DNA of 53,629 bases from assembly GCA_030041495.1 (NCBI GenBank), contig JASHNT010000115.1:1-53629 (forward strand). Reading direction: 5' to 3'. Below are positions 17,402-26,564 of the stretch, piece by piece. The position numbers were made by a program, and so were the translations under genes. Each line of letters opens with the position of its first letter. Within the stretch, counting starts at the first letter, position 1. The notes beneath the pieces were generated by a model. That model ran no database searches, had not been told where the DNA came from, and saw only the letters and a list, made by a program, of their open reading frames with translations. The stretch is from Bryobacteraceae bacterium. Its GTDB lineage: Bacteria > Acidobacteriota > Terriglobia > Bryobacterales > Bryobacteraceae.

Positions 17402-18310
17402 ATGCAAAAGATCACCCCACATCTGTGGTTCGACCGCCAGGCCCGGGAAGCCGCCGAGTTCTATGTGTCCCTCTTTCCCGGATCCCGCCTCACCAGCGTG
17501 ACCACGCTTCCGGGCACTCCTTCCGGCGATTGCGATCTCGTGTCGTTCGAGTTCGCGGGTCAGCCGTTTATGGCGATCAGCGCCGGGCCCATGTTCAAGT
17601 TCAATCCATCCGTATCCTTCCACGCCAGATGCAGCACCGAAGAAGAAGTCGATGGCGTATGGGAAAAACTTTCTGCCGGCGGAAAAATCCTCATGCCCCT
17701 CGGTAGCTATCCTTTCAGCGATCGCTACGGATGGTTGGAAGACCGCTATGGGCTTTCCTGGCAGGTGATCTTGCCCCGCGCGACGGAGTTCCAGCAAAAG
17801 TTCATGCCGACGCTCATGTTCGTCGGCAAAGCGTGCGGGAAGGCGGAAGAAGCGATGGGCTTCTACGCCTCAGTGTTCAACAGCGCGCCGAGCAGCGCCG
17901 CCGCCGGAGAAACAAAAGGTACGGTTCTCTCTCGCTACGGCAAGGGCGAAGATCCGGATGCCGAAGGCGCCGTCCGCTACGAACAATTCTCGCTTCTCGG
18001 CCAGGAGTTTGGCGCGATGGATTCCGCGCGAGAACACCGCTTTGCATTCAATGAAGCGATTTCGTTCCTCGTGCCCTGCGATACCCAGGAAGAAATCGAT
18101 TACTTCTGGGGGAAGCTCTCGGCAGATCCGCGAGCCGAACAGTGCGGTTGGCTCAAGGATAAGTACGGCCTCTCCTGGCAGATTGCTCCGGCCGCGATGC
18201 GCGATTGGTTGGACAGCCAGGACCATCAGCGGATGGCGCGCGTGACCCAGGCCTTCCTCAAGATGAAAAAGTTCGATCTTGCGGCCCTGCAGCGCGCCGC
18301 CGCCGGATGA
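17402..18310 (+). CDS. Tandem PhnB-like (glyoxalase-fold) protein
   Basis: The 302-residue protein consists of two copies of the PhnB / '3-demethylubiquinone methyltransferase-like' glyoxalase fold, at about residues 1-125 and 138-275. Each copy has the pattern 'aPxLxFdgxAeEAxxFYxSlF' (TPHLWFDRQAREAAEFYVSLF in part) and ends in 'DKYGLSWQI'. Despite the database name, no methyltransferase activity is shown for this family; the substrate is unknown. It follows alkD by 43 bases on the same strand and may be co-transcribed. Related single-domain genes occur at 48119 and, more distantly, at 38750 and 39753. Confidence 0.8.
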   Translation: MQKITPHLWFDRQAREAAEFYVSLFPGSRLTSVTTLPGTPSGDCDLVSFEFAGQPFMAISAGPMFKFNPSVSFHARCSTEEEVDGVWEKLSAGGKILMPLGSYPFSDRYGWLEDRYGLSWQVILPRATEFQQKFMPTLMFVGKACGKAEEAMGFYASVFNSAPSSAAAGETKGTVLSRYGKGEDPDAEGAVRYEQFSLLGQEFGAMDSAREHRFAFNEAISFLVPCDTQEEIDYFWGKLSADPRAEQCGWLKDKYGLSWQIAPAAMRDWLDSQDHQRMARVTQAFLKMKKFDLAALQRAAAG

Positions 18311-18325
18311 ATCCGTAAGCGTCCT

Positions 18326-20164
18326 TCACACCTCCAGCCCCATCGCCCGCATCAGCTCCAGAGCGTTACTCCGCGTCACCACCCCTTCGCGCAGCCGGTA
18401 GTCGAAAAGAATCTCGCCGCCCTCCAGATGATCCTCGAAATGCACATTCGCCGCCAGCCCGCCAAAACTCGGCACGATCTCGGCCAGAGCCAGATCATGC
18501 GTGGTCACCAGCCCGATCGCCCCGCGCTCCACCAACCCTCGGATCAAACCCTCCGCCCCGATGCGCCGGTCGTGCGAATTAGTCCCGCTCAGCAGTTCGT
18601 CCAGCAGGAACAGCGTCGGCTTCCCCGCCCTCGCCAGGTCCATGATCTCGCGCAGCCGGCTGATCTCGGCGTAAAATCGCGACCGGTGATCCGCCAGCGA
18701 ATCGATGGTCCGCAGTGACGCCCCGATCGCCAATCGCGAAACGCGCAACCGCTTGGCGGTCACCGGAGCTCCCGCCCAGCCCAGCACCGCATTCAGCCCC
18801 ACGGCTCTCAGCAAAGTGCTCTTGCCGGACATGTTCGACCCGCTCACGATCCACAACCGCATCCGCTCATCCAGCGCGACATCGTTGCCCACCGCTTCGG
18901 CTTCCGGGATCAGCGGATGCGCCAGCCCCTTGGCTTCGTACTGCTTGTCTCCGCTATCGCTCAACTCCGGAAACACCGCCGACGGCCGCTCGTACGCGAA
19001 ACACGCCAACGCGCACAAAGCCTCGAACTCGCCCACCGCCGCGGTCCACCCCCCGATCCGCGGCCCCCAGCGCTCGCGCCACGCCTCGATCGCCGCGGCG
19101 AACTGCGCCTTCCACAACAGGGGCGCCGCAATCGCCGCAAAAAACATATTCCGAGCCTGGTCGAATTGATTCACCAGCCCCGTTAGCTTTTCAATCTCTC
19201 GTGACGCTAGCTTGCCGTCGGCCTCCAGCGATTTCCGCAACCGCGCCAGCGCTGGCGACGTAAACGATTCGCGCTCCAGCCGTGCCAGCAGCAGCGCCAG
19301 TAACCCCAGCTCCCGCGCCGGAGTCCCCACCGCTTCCCCCACTCGCTCCTGTGCCTGGCGAACCAACAGGCTAAACCCCATCTCCGCCACAATCACGCAC
19401 AGCAGCGGAATAATGCCGGAGGTCTCGGTGATGAACGTCCCGAACGTCACCACCGCCGCGCAGGCCAGCAGCGGAGCAATCACGCGAGCCCCCGGAAACA
19501 TTCGCGACGGCGGCAATTCGCCCCAGCGCTTCAGCGCAACATCGTCGACCGCCGCGCGAATTTCTTCGCCCATTGTCGCCAGGTCCTCGCGCAGCTCGAT
19601 TCGTTCCCGCAGTTCCTGCACCGCCGCTTGCCGCTCCAGCACCTGCGTCATCTCGCCCGGCTCCAGCAGCCATGATGCGAGGAACCTCTCGCCGGCTCCG
19701 GTGCGGCAAGTCGAAAGCAGCTCAAACAGCGAGCCTTTCCCGAACACGTCCAGATCGTCCGCGTAAAGATGCTTCGAATCTCGGAAGCGCTCGCCTTGCT
19801 GGCCGGTTCCAATCCAGCGATTCTCCACCCGAGCCAGCGCCCTCTCGTAATAAGAAAGCGCCCGTGCCGCGGCATCCAATAACCGTTCCACCCGGCTATG
19901 CACCACCGCCATCAGGAAGAAGACTGCGCCCGGCGCAATCAGCCACCACGGCGAAATCCACGACCCTCCGATCGACACCGCCGCAATCGCCAGCGCCGCC
20001 AGCCCCGTCCAGACCCGCGCATTTCCGATCGCGCGATGCCTCCGGTCCAGCGCCTCGTGCGAACTCCGATGCGCCGCCAGCCGCGAATGATACTCGTCCT
20101 TGGGGTGGCCTGCTGGATGATAACTTGCCTGGGGATGGCCGCCTCCGGCCTGCGCGGAAAGCAC
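18326..20164 (-). CDS. Membrane-anchored MutS-like ATPase
   Basis: The C-terminal third is a MutS-type ABC ATPase: Walker A GSNMSGKSTLLRA, Q/H-loop region SRFYAEISRLREI, Walker B FLLDELLSGTNSHDR and the switch LVTTHDLAL. There is no mismatch-recognition domain I. The N-terminal part has two hydrophobic pairs (about residues 50-90 and 240-275 of the shorter product) that look like membrane helices. Such 'MutS-related' proteins are common in Bacteroidetes and Acidobacteria and have no settled function; they should not be called mismatch repair MutS. I chose the GTG at 20164, because longer in-frame starts run into the divergent gene at 20229. The start remains uncertain. Confidence 0.8.
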   Translation of the reverse strand: MLSAQAGGGHPQASYHPAGHPKDEYHSRLAAHRSSHEALDRRHRAIGNARVWTGLAALAIAAVSIGGSWISPWWLIAPGAVFFLMAVVHSRVERLLDAAARALSYYERALARVENRWIGTGQQGERFRDSKHLYADDLDVFGKGSLFELLSTCRTGAGERFLASWLLEPGEMTQVLERQAAVQELRERIELREDLATMGEEIRAAVDDVALKRWGELPPSRMFPGARVIAPLLACAAVVTFGTFITETSGIIPLLCVIVAEMGFSLLVRQAQERVGEAVGTPARELGLLALLLARLERESFTSPALARLRKSLEADGKLASREIEKLTGLVNQFDQARNMFFAAIAAPLLWKAQFAAAIEAWRERWGPRIGGWTAAVGEFEALCALACFAYERPSAVFPELSDSGDKQYEAKGLAHPLIPEAEAVGNDVALDERMRLWIVSGSNMSGKSTLLRAVGLNAVLGWAGAPVTAKRLRVSRLAIGASLRTIDSLADHRSRFYAEISRLREIMDLARAGKPTLFLLDELLSGTNSHDRRIGAEGLIRGLVERGAIGLVTTHDLALAEIVPSFGGLAANVHFEDHLEGGEILFDYRLREGVVTRSNALELMRAMGLEV

Positions 20165-20228
20165 TCCTGATTTTACCCCCGCGTTCCTCGCGCTGATTTC
20201 GCCTCGCGAGTGTGCGACACTTCGGCTT

Positions 20229-21434
20229 ATGCTGGCTCGGCTGCGCTCCTCGCTCGATTTCATGCCCTCTCCGGTTCCCGATCGCCCCGGCCTGCTGATG
20301 CGCGATCCCTTTCAATACTCCGACGCCACGCTCATCATCCCTCCCGCACTCGTTTCCTCTCTCGAATTTTTCGACGGCAATCACAGCGAGCTCGACCTCC
20401 GCGCTTATCTGGTCCAGTTAACTGGCGAACTGGATGTCACCGCACTGCTCCAGCACCTCACCGAGACCCTTTCCAAAGCCGGATTCCTTGACGACGAAAC
20501 CTTCGCGCAACTCAAAGACGAAGCCGAGCGCCGTTTCGCCGAGGCCCCTCTTCGCGAACCGGCTCACATCGGCTCCGGTTACCCCGAAAACAAGGAGGAA
20601 CTCACCGCGACCTTCACCGGCTACATGAATGGCGCGACCAACGGAGCCTCCGCGCGTTCGCCTCTGGCCATCGCCGCTCCGCATGTGAGCCCCTTCGGCG
20701 GCGTCGAGGCTTATCGCGCCGCCTATTCCGTGCTCACGCCGGAAGACGCCGAACGAACCTTCGTCATCCTTGGCACCTCGCACTATGGCGCGCCGGACCG
20801 TTTCGGAATCACTCGCAAGCCCTTCGTCACTCCCTTCGGCGAAACTCTCACGGACCTCGGCCTGGTCGACTGCATCGCTCGCGAAGCCGCCTCCGGAGTC
20901 TTGATCGAAGATTACTGCCACGCGGTGGAACACTCCATCGAATTTCAAGTCGTCTTCCTGCAGCACCTGTTCGGACCGCGCATCCGCATCGTGCCCATCC
21001 TGTGCGGATCCTTCGCCCGCAGTATTTATCACGGCGGCCTTCCCGAAGACGGCGAAACAGTACGCCGCACCCTCGGCGTGCTGGGGGAGATCGCGGCGAG
21101 GGAGGGCCGCCGCCTGCTCTGGGTCCTCGGCGTCGACATGGCTCACATGGGCCGCCGCTACGGCGATTCTTTCGAAGCCAAGGCCGGCCGCCTCGAAATG
21201 GAGGAGGTCACCCGCCGCGACCGCGCCCGCATCGAGCGCATGGAATACTCCGACCCTCGCGGCTTCTGGGATCTGGTCCAGCAAAACCGCGACGATTTGA
21301 AATGGTGCGGCTCCGCACCCTTCTACACTTTCCTCAAGGCCCTTCCCGCGGCTCGCGCCAGTCTGCTCCAATACCAGCAATGGAATATCGACGAAAACAG
21401 CGTCGTCAGCTTCGCGGGGTTGCGGTTTGACTGA
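20229..21434 (+). CDS. MEMO-family protein (AmmeMemoRadiSam system protein B) with N-terminal extension
   Basis: Residues about 145-400 match the MEMO1 fold, a dioxygenase-like iron protein: APHVSPFGGVEAY, LGTSHYGAPDRFG, AVEHSIEFQVVFLQHL, VPILCGSF and VLGVDMAHMGRRYGD. The His positions expected to hold metal are present. The first 120 residues (RDPFQYSDATLIIPP..., then EFFDGNHSELDL) form a small winged-helix-like domain seen in some bacterial members and reminiscent of PqqD-type domains. In the AmmeMemoRadiSam set, MEMO is encoded with AMMECR1 and a radical SAM enzyme, but neither is next to it here. The biochemical role in bacteria is still unclear. It is divergent from the MutS-like gene across about 64 bases. 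Confidence 0.85.
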   Translation: MLARLRSSLDFMPSPVPDRPGLLMRDPFQYSDATLIIPPALVSSLEFFDGNHSELDLRAYLVQLTGELDVTALLQHLTETLSKAGFLDDETFAQLKDEAERRFAEAPLREPAHIGSGYPENKEELTATFTGYMNGATNGASARSPLAIAAPHVSPFGGVEAYRAAYSVLTPEDAERTFVILGTSHYGAPDRFGITRKPFVTPFGETLTDLGLVDCIAREAASGVLIEDYCHAVEHSIEFQVVFLQHLFGPRIRIVPILCGSFARSIYHGGLPEDGETVRRTLGVLGEIAAREGRRLLWVLGVDMAHMGRRYGDSFEAKAGRLEMEEVTRRDRARIERMEYSDPRGFWDLVQQNRDDLKWCGSAPFYTFLKALPAARASLLQYQQWNIDENSVVSFAGLRFD

Positions 21435-21493
21435 AGCCTTCAGCGGTCTGCCATCGGCGGAGAGCTTTCGGCGGTTAGCGAGGCTATCCAACC

Positions 21494-21858
21494 GTGAAGG
21501 ATTTCCGCAAGCTTCAGGTGTGGTGATAGGCGCGCGACCTCACGCTGGGACTACACCAGGCGGCGGCCGCCCAGCACTGTATGCCTTGACCAGCCGGCTT
21601 CGCCGATCCAGCGCGTCGATCCCCGCGAATCTGGCCGAGGGCCGCGGAAGGAGCGGCGACGCCGAGTTGGCTCGGTTTTGCTCCATCGCCATGGGGTCCG
21701 CTAGTGGGCTGGGGTACCACTTGCCGCTCTCCAAGGATCTCGGGTTAATCTAGCCAAGAGACCATGCCGCTTTGCTGGTGCGCACGACCGAAATCAAGCG
21801 GATGTTAACACCACTCCACCAGTCCCTGACTGCTGAACGCCGAGCGCTGCCAGCCTGA
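21494..21858 (+). pseudogene. Dead four-helix-bundle gene (23S rRNA intervening-sequence protein family)
   Basis: The region encodes every segment of a normal protein of about 120 residues of this family, but broken up. GTG at 21494 starts VKDFRKLQVW, then meets TGA and TAG, and resumes as ARDLTLGLHQA in the same frame. The coding signal then moves to another frame for YALTSRLRRSSASIPANLAE, GRGRSGDAELARF and KDLGLI, is stopped by a TAG at 21751, and continues as DHAALLVRTTEIKRML up to TLTAERRALPA and a TGA at 21856-21858. That is two adjacent stops, one frameshift and one nonsense codon, so the gene is dead. Intact members are widespread four-helix bundles linked to mobile DNA. Confidence 0.85.
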
Positions 21859-21935
21859 AAGCTGAAGGCTTTAAGCCCGTCCCCTCTCCTCACACTTCCC
21901 GCCCCCGCGCCGATGAGAACCAGTGAGGGTACCCC

Positions 21936-22946
21936 GTGATCTCAATCCGCAAATCGGTAAATGAACTGGAACGTTTAGAGCAACTCCGGCAGCTCTGCCA
22001 CTCCGGCTACGTCAACGCGCTTCGCACCGCTGCCGACTACGCCATCGAGCTCGACCCAACCCAAATCGCCGAACTCCGCCAGAACCTGGACCGCATTCGT
22101 GAACAACTGGAAAGCGCAAGCGTCGCCGAGGATTTTCACTCCGTCCAGGCCAGTTTCCGCGGTGAGCTTCGCTTGTACCGTGACCGCGGCGCCGAATTCC
22201 TGGAGCGGATGTCGAAGGAGCTTCAATCCTCCGCGGCCGCCATGCAATCGCTGGCCGCCAGCCTGATGGCCAACGGGTCCGATTATGAAGCCGCTCTCAG
22301 CGCCGGCCTGCGGTCGTTGGCTACTGTGCAGGAAAGCGACGACCTCTCTTATATCAAACACACTGCCAAAGCCGCCGCCGCTAGCATCAGCGAAAACTGG
22401 GAGCAATTGCGCCGCGCCAACACCGTGGTAACGGCGCAGCTTCATGACGAAATCCGCGCTCTCCACCGGGAAGTCGAAAGCAAGCGCCGCGCGCTCTACA
22501 CCGACGCCTCTTCCGGCGCCTGGACCCGCGAAAAGGTGAACCTCCGCATTGAGGACAATTTGCGGGGAGATGAGGCGTTCTGTTTGATCCTGGCCCACAT
22601 CACCAATCTGAAGCGCCTCAACGCCACATACTCCCGCGGGGTCATCGACAGAGCATTGAAGGCCCTGGTGAAGCGCATTCACGGCATCGTCGGCAAGGAG
22701 GCCATGATCGCCCGCTGGGCCGATGACCAGTTTGCCGTCCTGCTTGAGGTTAATCCCGACTACGCCATGGCTGTGTCCTCGGAAATCAGTAAGGACCTGT
22801 CCGCGCATTTCTCGATTCAGGAAAACGGAATCGCCCGCAGCCTCAGCTTGCGCGTCAGCACTTCGGTGGTCGGCCGTCCCCTCAACGGCGACGCCAATTA
22901 CTTTCGCGAAAAACTGTCGATGCTCGATGCCGTCAACCGCGCCTGA
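21936..22946 (+). CDS. GGDEF-domain protein with degenerate active site
   Basis: The 336-residue protein has an N-terminal helical, coiled-coil-like region (about 1-190) and a C-terminal GGDEF-type domain (about 195-330). The diagnostic strand reads SGAWTREKV for the usual 'D.LTGLxNR', and the signature GG(D/E)EF is replaced by WADDQFAVLLE. Loss of the glycines suggests no cyclic-di-GMP synthesis; such domains usually bind GTP or c-di-GMP or only hold partners. Translation starts at GTG 21936, seven bases after a GAGGG site. It follows the dead four-helix-bundle gene and precedes DUF423 by 35 bases. Confidence 0.75.
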   Translation: MISIRKSVNELERLEQLRQLCHSGYVNALRTAADYAIELDPTQIAELRQNLDRIREQLESASVAEDFHSVQASFRGELRLYRDRGAEFLERMSKELQSSAAAMQSLAASLMANGSDYEAALSAGLRSLATVQESDDLSYIKHTAKAAAASISENWEQLRRANTVVTAQLHDEIRALHREVESKRRALYTDASSGAWTREKVNLRIEDNLRGDEAFCLILAHITNLKRLNATYSRGVIDRALKALVKRIHGIVGKEAMIARWADDQFAVLLEVNPDYAMAVSSEISKDLSAHFSIQENGIARSLSLRVSTSVVGRPLNGDANYFREKLSMLDAVNRA

Positions 22947-22981
22947 GCGAAGCGCGCGCCGAAACCGCCTACACTGAAAAC

Positions 22982-23365
22982 ATGAACTGGACCGCCGTCG
23001 GCGCTTGGGCCCTAGCTCTCGCCGTGATGATCGGAGCCTTCGGAGCCCATGGCCTGCGCGGCCGCCTCGATGCTTACTCCCTGGACGTCTATGAGCGCGC
23101 CGTGCTCTATCACTTCGTCCACGCCCTCGGCATCCTCATCACCGGCGCTCTCGCCGCCTCCGGAGCCATCGCCCGCAGTTCCGCCAACTGGGCCGGAGGA
23201 TTGCTTCTGGCCGGAGTGATCCTGTTCTCCGGAAGCCTTTACCTCCTCGCCATCACCGGCAACCGCACCCTCGGCGCGATCACCCCTTTCGGCGGCGTCT
23301 CCTTTATCGCGGGCTGGATAGTGCTGGCGATTTGTGCCGCCCGGACCCTTCCGCCAAAGCCTTGA
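22982..23365 (+). CDS. DUF423 (YgdD-type) small membrane protein
   Basis: A 127-residue inner-membrane protein with four hydrophobic helices. The [12 protein letters not shown] segment near residue 20 and [13 protein letters not shown] near the end are the family hallmark. The function of DUF423 proteins is unknown. A TACACT -10-like element lies at 22970-22975, 12 bases ahead of the ATG. The 3' end overlaps the convergent decarboxylase gene by about 60 bases. Confidence 0.9.
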   Translation: MNWTAVGAWALALAVMIGAFGAHGLRGRLDAYSLDVYERAVLYHFVHALGILITGALAASGAIARSSANWAGGLLLAGVILFSGSLYLLAITGNRTLGAITPFGGVSFIAGWIVLAICAARTLPPKP

Positions 23366-24278
23366 AGTAGGCGATCGTCTCGCGCAACCCGTCCTCCAGA
23401 TTCACCTTCGGTTCCCACCCCAGCAGTCGCCGGGCCTTGCTGATATCGGGTTGCCGTTTTCGTGGATCGTCGGAAGGCAGCGGCTCATGCGTGACCTTCA
23501 ACTCCCGCCCCGCCAGCCGGCTGATGCGCTGGGCGAACTCCAGAATGGTTAGCTCCAACGGATTGCCCAGGTTCACCGGCAGCCTCTCCTCGGACCTCGA
23601 CAGCCGCATCAGCCCATCCACCATGTCGGAAACGTAGCAGAAGCTCCGCGTTTGGCTTCCGTCGCCGAACACCGTCAGCGGCTGGCCGCGCAAAGCCTGG
23701 TCCAGGAACGCCGGTACCACTCGCCCGTCGTCCAGCGCCATCCGCGGACCGTACGTATTGAAGATGCGCGCGATGTTGGTGCGCACGCCGTGCGCGCGCG
23801 AATACGCCATGGTCATCGCTTCCGCGTAGCGCTTGCTCTCGTCGTAGCACGACCGCAGTCCCACCGGATTCACGTTGCCCCAATACGTTTCCACCTGCGG
23901 ATGTTCCAGAGGATCGCCATAGCATTCGGACGTCGAGGTCACCAGAAAACGCGCGCCGTCCCTCCGCGCCACTTCCAGCATGTTGCGCGTGGCCGTCGAT
24001 CCCGTCTCCAAAGTCTCAATCGGATGCGCCAGGTAATGTTTCGGACTTGCGAGCGATGCCAGGTGCCACACCTGATCGAACACGCCCGCCGCGCTGAACC
24101 CTGCGGCCACGTTGCATTCCTCCAGCCGGAACCGCGCGTGTCCCTTCAGGTGCGCTACGTTCTCCAGCGATCCCGTGATGAAATTGTCCAGCGCCACGAC
24201 TTCGTGGCCCTCTTGAATCAGACGGTCGCACAAATGCGAGCCGATAAATCCCGCCGCCCCTGATATCAAATGTCGCAA
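23304..24278 (-). CDS. UDP-glucuronate decarboxylase-like sugar-nucleotide epimerase/dehydratase
   Basis: A 324-residue extended short-chain dehydrogenase. The cofactor motif [10 protein letters not shown] is at residues 7-16, the substrate segment [17 protein letters not shown] and the strongly diagnostic [14 protein letters not shown] and [18 protein letters not shown] (catalytic Tyr-x-x-x-Lys) follow. These match the bacterial and plant UXS family, which converts UDP-glucuronate to UDP-xylose for surface glycans. Related dTDP-glucose dehydratases lack the WGNVNP block, so UXS is preferred. Its last 20 codons overlap the 3' end of DUF423 on the other strand. Confidence 0.88.
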   Translation of the reverse strand: MRHLISGAAGFIGSHLCDRLIQEGHEVVALDNFITGSLENVAHLKGHARFRLEECNVAAGFSAAGVFDQVWHLASLASPKHYLAHPIETLETGSTATRNMLEVARRDGARFLVTSTSECYGDPLEHPQVETYWGNVNPVGLRSCYDESKRYAEAMTMAYSRAHGVRTNIARIFNTYGPRMALDDGRVVPAFLDQALRGQPLTVFGDGSQTRSFCYVSDMVDGLMRLSRSEERLPVNLGNPLELTILEFAQRISRLAGRELKVTHEPLPSDDPRKRQPDISKARRLLGWEPKVNLEDGLRETIAYFKALAEGSGRHKSPALSSPR

Positions 24279-24342
24279 ACCAAATCTCCCTCAAACAATT
24301 CTAGCGGCAGACGGTGCCCGTGCTACAGTGCGAAAGTATCGT

Positions 24343-26172
24343 ATGCGCTTCTCGCAAGCAGAAACGCTCGCCCTCGCCATCCTGTCGGTGCTCTCGGTAA
24401 CGCTCTTCGCCCGCCGCTTCGGCCCCGTCCTGCGCACCATCCTTAGCTCGAAACCCGACCCCGGCTTTTCGCTCGCGCCTGTGGGCAAGCGCGTGCGCGA
24501 ATTCCTCTGGGATGTCCTCCTGCAAGCCAAAGTCATCCGCCAGCGGCCCCTGCCCGGTCTCGCGCATGCCTTCGTGTTCTGGGGATTTTGCGCTTTCGCT
24601 TTGGTGACCGCCAATCACATCGCCACCGGATTCGGATCCGCATTCCTCGATCCCGGCGGACCCTACGCGATTTTCGCCGCTCTCTTCGCCCTCTTCGTCG
24701 CCGTCGCCATCGCAGGATTATTCGTCCGCCGCTTCGTCGCTCGCCCCAAGTGGCTCGGCCGGCTCTCTCCCGAATCGGGCGTCATCGCAGGCTTGATCTT
24801 CCTGCTGATGATCACCTACCTTGGCGAATTCTTCTCTGGTGCGGATTCTCCAGCGGCTAAGCCCTGGTGGTGGGCGCACACTGTGACCCTCCTCGTCTTT
24901 CTTCCGTTGATCCCGCACACCAAGCACCTGCATCTGGTCTTGAGCCCCGCCACCGTCTTTCTTTCTCGCGGCGGATTCGCCCGCATCCCCCCGCTCCAGG
25001 GTGATGACGACTTCGGACTCGACACCGGTAAGGACATCACGCGCCTGGTCGCCTTGCAGGCCTACTCCTGCGTCGAATGCGGCCGTTGTACCGAGCACTG
25101 CCCCGCTGCCAACACCGGCAAAATTCTCGACCCCAAGAAAATTGCTCTCGGCACGCGCGGCTACCTCAACGAATTCGGCCCCGGCGCTGACGAGCCTCTG
25201 CTCGGCCTGCATCTCTCCCAAGAAGCCGTCTTCCAGTGCACCACCTGCGGAGCCTGCGAATTCCAATGTCCCGTTGGCATCGAGCACGTTCCCATCATCG
25301 TCGGCCTTCGCCGCGGAGCCGTCAACACCGGCAAGTGGGAAGACGATTACGGCACCAAGCTCTTCCTCACTCTGGAACGCAACGGCAACGCCCTCGGCTT
25401 CGGCTCCGCGGAGCGCGACAAATTCATCGCCAAGGAACGCATCCCCATCTTCGACGGCTCCCAGGAATATTGCCTCTGGCTCGGCTGCATGGGCGCTTAC
25501 GATCCGCGCGGCCGCGAAATCATCGCGAGTTTTGCCCGCGTGATGCAACACCTCGGAACTTCGTTCGGCGTGCTTCGCAAAGAGCGTTGCACCGGCGACC
25601 CCGCACGCCGCCTCGGCAACGACCTGCTCTTCGATCAGCTCGCCGAAGCGAATCTGGAAACGCTAAAGCAATCGAACGTCGCTAAGATCGTCTCCATCTG
25701 CCCGCACTGCGTCCGCACCATCTCCACCGATTGGCCCTCCGGCGCCCCTCCCATCGAGCATCACAGCGAATTTCTCGCCCGTCACGCCTCGCGCCTGCCG
25801 CAGCCGGACCAGAAAAACAAAATCGTTTACCACGACCCCTGCTATCTCGGCCGCTATCGCAATATCTATGATGAGCCTCGCGCCGTCGCCGCAACCGCGG
25901 GCGAACTTACCGAGGCTCCCCGCTCCCGCGAGCGCAGCTTCTGTTGCGGAGCCGGCGGCGGACTCGCCTTCCTCGGCGAAGAAAAAGGCGAACGCGTCAG
26001 TCACGTCCGCGCCCGCGAGCTCGCCTCCACCGGAGCCCACATCGTCGCCGCCGCCTGCCCCTTCTGCAACACCATGTTCCGCGATGCCCTGCCCGCGGTT
26101 TCTCAAAACCCTCCCAAGCTCCTCGACCTCGCCGAGCTCGCCGCGGCCTCGCTGCCGCCCCCTATTCAATAA
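24343..26172 (+). CDS. Membrane Fe-S oxidoreductase with CCG domains (HdrD/EMO-like)
   Basis: The 609-residue protein combines an N-terminal membrane part of about five helices resembling the heme-b subunit NarI with two 4Fe-4S motifs, CVECGRCTEHCP and CTTCGACEFQCP, and two cysteine-rich CCG domains. The latter include CPHCVRTI, HDPCYLGR, CCGAGGG and CPFCNTMF. The same order is found in proposed ETF:menaquinone oxidoreductases and in DUF224 relatives of heterodisulfide reductase, which pass electrons from fatty-acid oxidation into the quinone pool. No etfAB genes lie nearby, so that partner is inferred only from family. I chose ATG 24343; a GTG at 24328 is possible. Confidence 0.82.
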   Translation: MRFSQAETLALAILSVLSVTLFARRFGPVLRTILSSKPDPGFSLAPVGKRVREFLWDVLLQAKVIRQRPLPGLAHAFVFWGFCAFALVTANHIATGFGSAFLDPGGPYAIFAALFALFVAVAIAGLFVRRFVARPKWLGRLSPESGVIAGLIFLLMITYLGEFFSGADSPAAKPWWWAHTVTLLVFLPLIPHTKHLHLVLSPATVFLSRGGFARIPPLQGDDDFGLDTGKDITRLVALQAYSCVECGRCTEHCPAANTGKILDPKKIALGTRGYLNEFGPGADEPLLGLHLSQEAVFQCTTCGACEFQCPVGIEHVPIIVGLRRGAVNTGKWEDDYGTKLFLTLERNGNALGFGSAERDKFIAKERIPIFDGSQEYCLWLGCMGAYDPRGREIIASFARVMQHLGTSFGVLRKERCTGDPARRLGNDLLFDQLAEANLETLKQSNVAKIVSICPHCVRTISTDWPSGAPPIEHHSEFLARHASRLPQPDQKNKIVYHDPCYLGRYRNIYDEPRAVAATAGELTEAPRSRERSFCCGAGGGLAFLGEEKGERVSHVRARELASTGAHIVAAACPFCNTMFRDALPAVSQNPPKLLDLAELAAASLPPPIQ

Positions 26173-26198
26173 AAGGACATCTGGCAGCAGCGCGTGAT

Positions 26199-26254
26199 TC
26201 AAAAGACCAATCAAAAGACCGCTATTTGACGACCCGCCGAACCCCGCGTACACT
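26199..26254 (+). promoter_or_regulatory. hicBA promoter with 12-base tandem repeat
   Basis: TTGACG at 26226-26231 and TACACT at 26249-26254 are separated by exactly 17 bases, a good sigma-70-type promoter. Just upstream, TCAAAAGACCAA (26199-26210) is repeated as TCAAAAGACC (26211-26220). The repeat could be the HicB operator, as HicB antitoxins repress their own promoter. The ATG of hicB is 36 bases downstream. Confidence 0.55.
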
Positions 26255-26289
26255 GAAGGCGAAGCCTAACCCGATCCCTAGCAACGGCA

Positions 26290-26562
26290 ATGAAGACCTA
26301 CAATTTCAAAGTCGTCATCGAACCCGACCAGGATTTCGACGGCAATCCCGCGTGGTTTGCCCACTGCCCCGCCCTCGAAAGCATTGGCGGAGCAACATCG
26401 GGCAGGACCCGCGAGGAGGCGCTCCACAACATCAATGAAGTCGTCCGTATGATCGTGGACGGGCTCATTGAAGAAGGAAAGCCCGTGCCGGAAGGTCCGG
26501 AGGATTCCGTAGAGGTCGAGGAGGTATCGCCGGAGCGCCCGCGTATCGCAGTGACCGTCTAG
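26290..26562 (+). CDS. hicB: HicB-type antitoxin
   Basis: The 90-residue protein has the partial RNase H fold of HicB: YNFKVVIEPD, then WFAHCPALESIGGATSGRTREEA and EVVRMIVDGLIEEGKPVP. HicB binds and neutralises HicA and usually represses the operon. Here it is a short form without an obvious C-terminal helix-turn-helix or ribbon-helix-helix domain. It lies two bases upstream of hicA. The antitoxin-first order is the less common one but is known. Confidence 0.88.
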   Translation: MKTYNFKVVIEPDQDFDGNPAWFAHCPALESIGGATSGRTREEALHNINEVVRMIVDGLIEEGKPVPEGPEDSVEVEEVSPERPRIAVTV

Positions 26563-26564
26563 AA

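Noticed and set aside
20418-21491. 357-codon reverse-strand frame opposite the MEMO gene
   Set aside because: Shadow frame; the forward strand has clear MEMO motifs.
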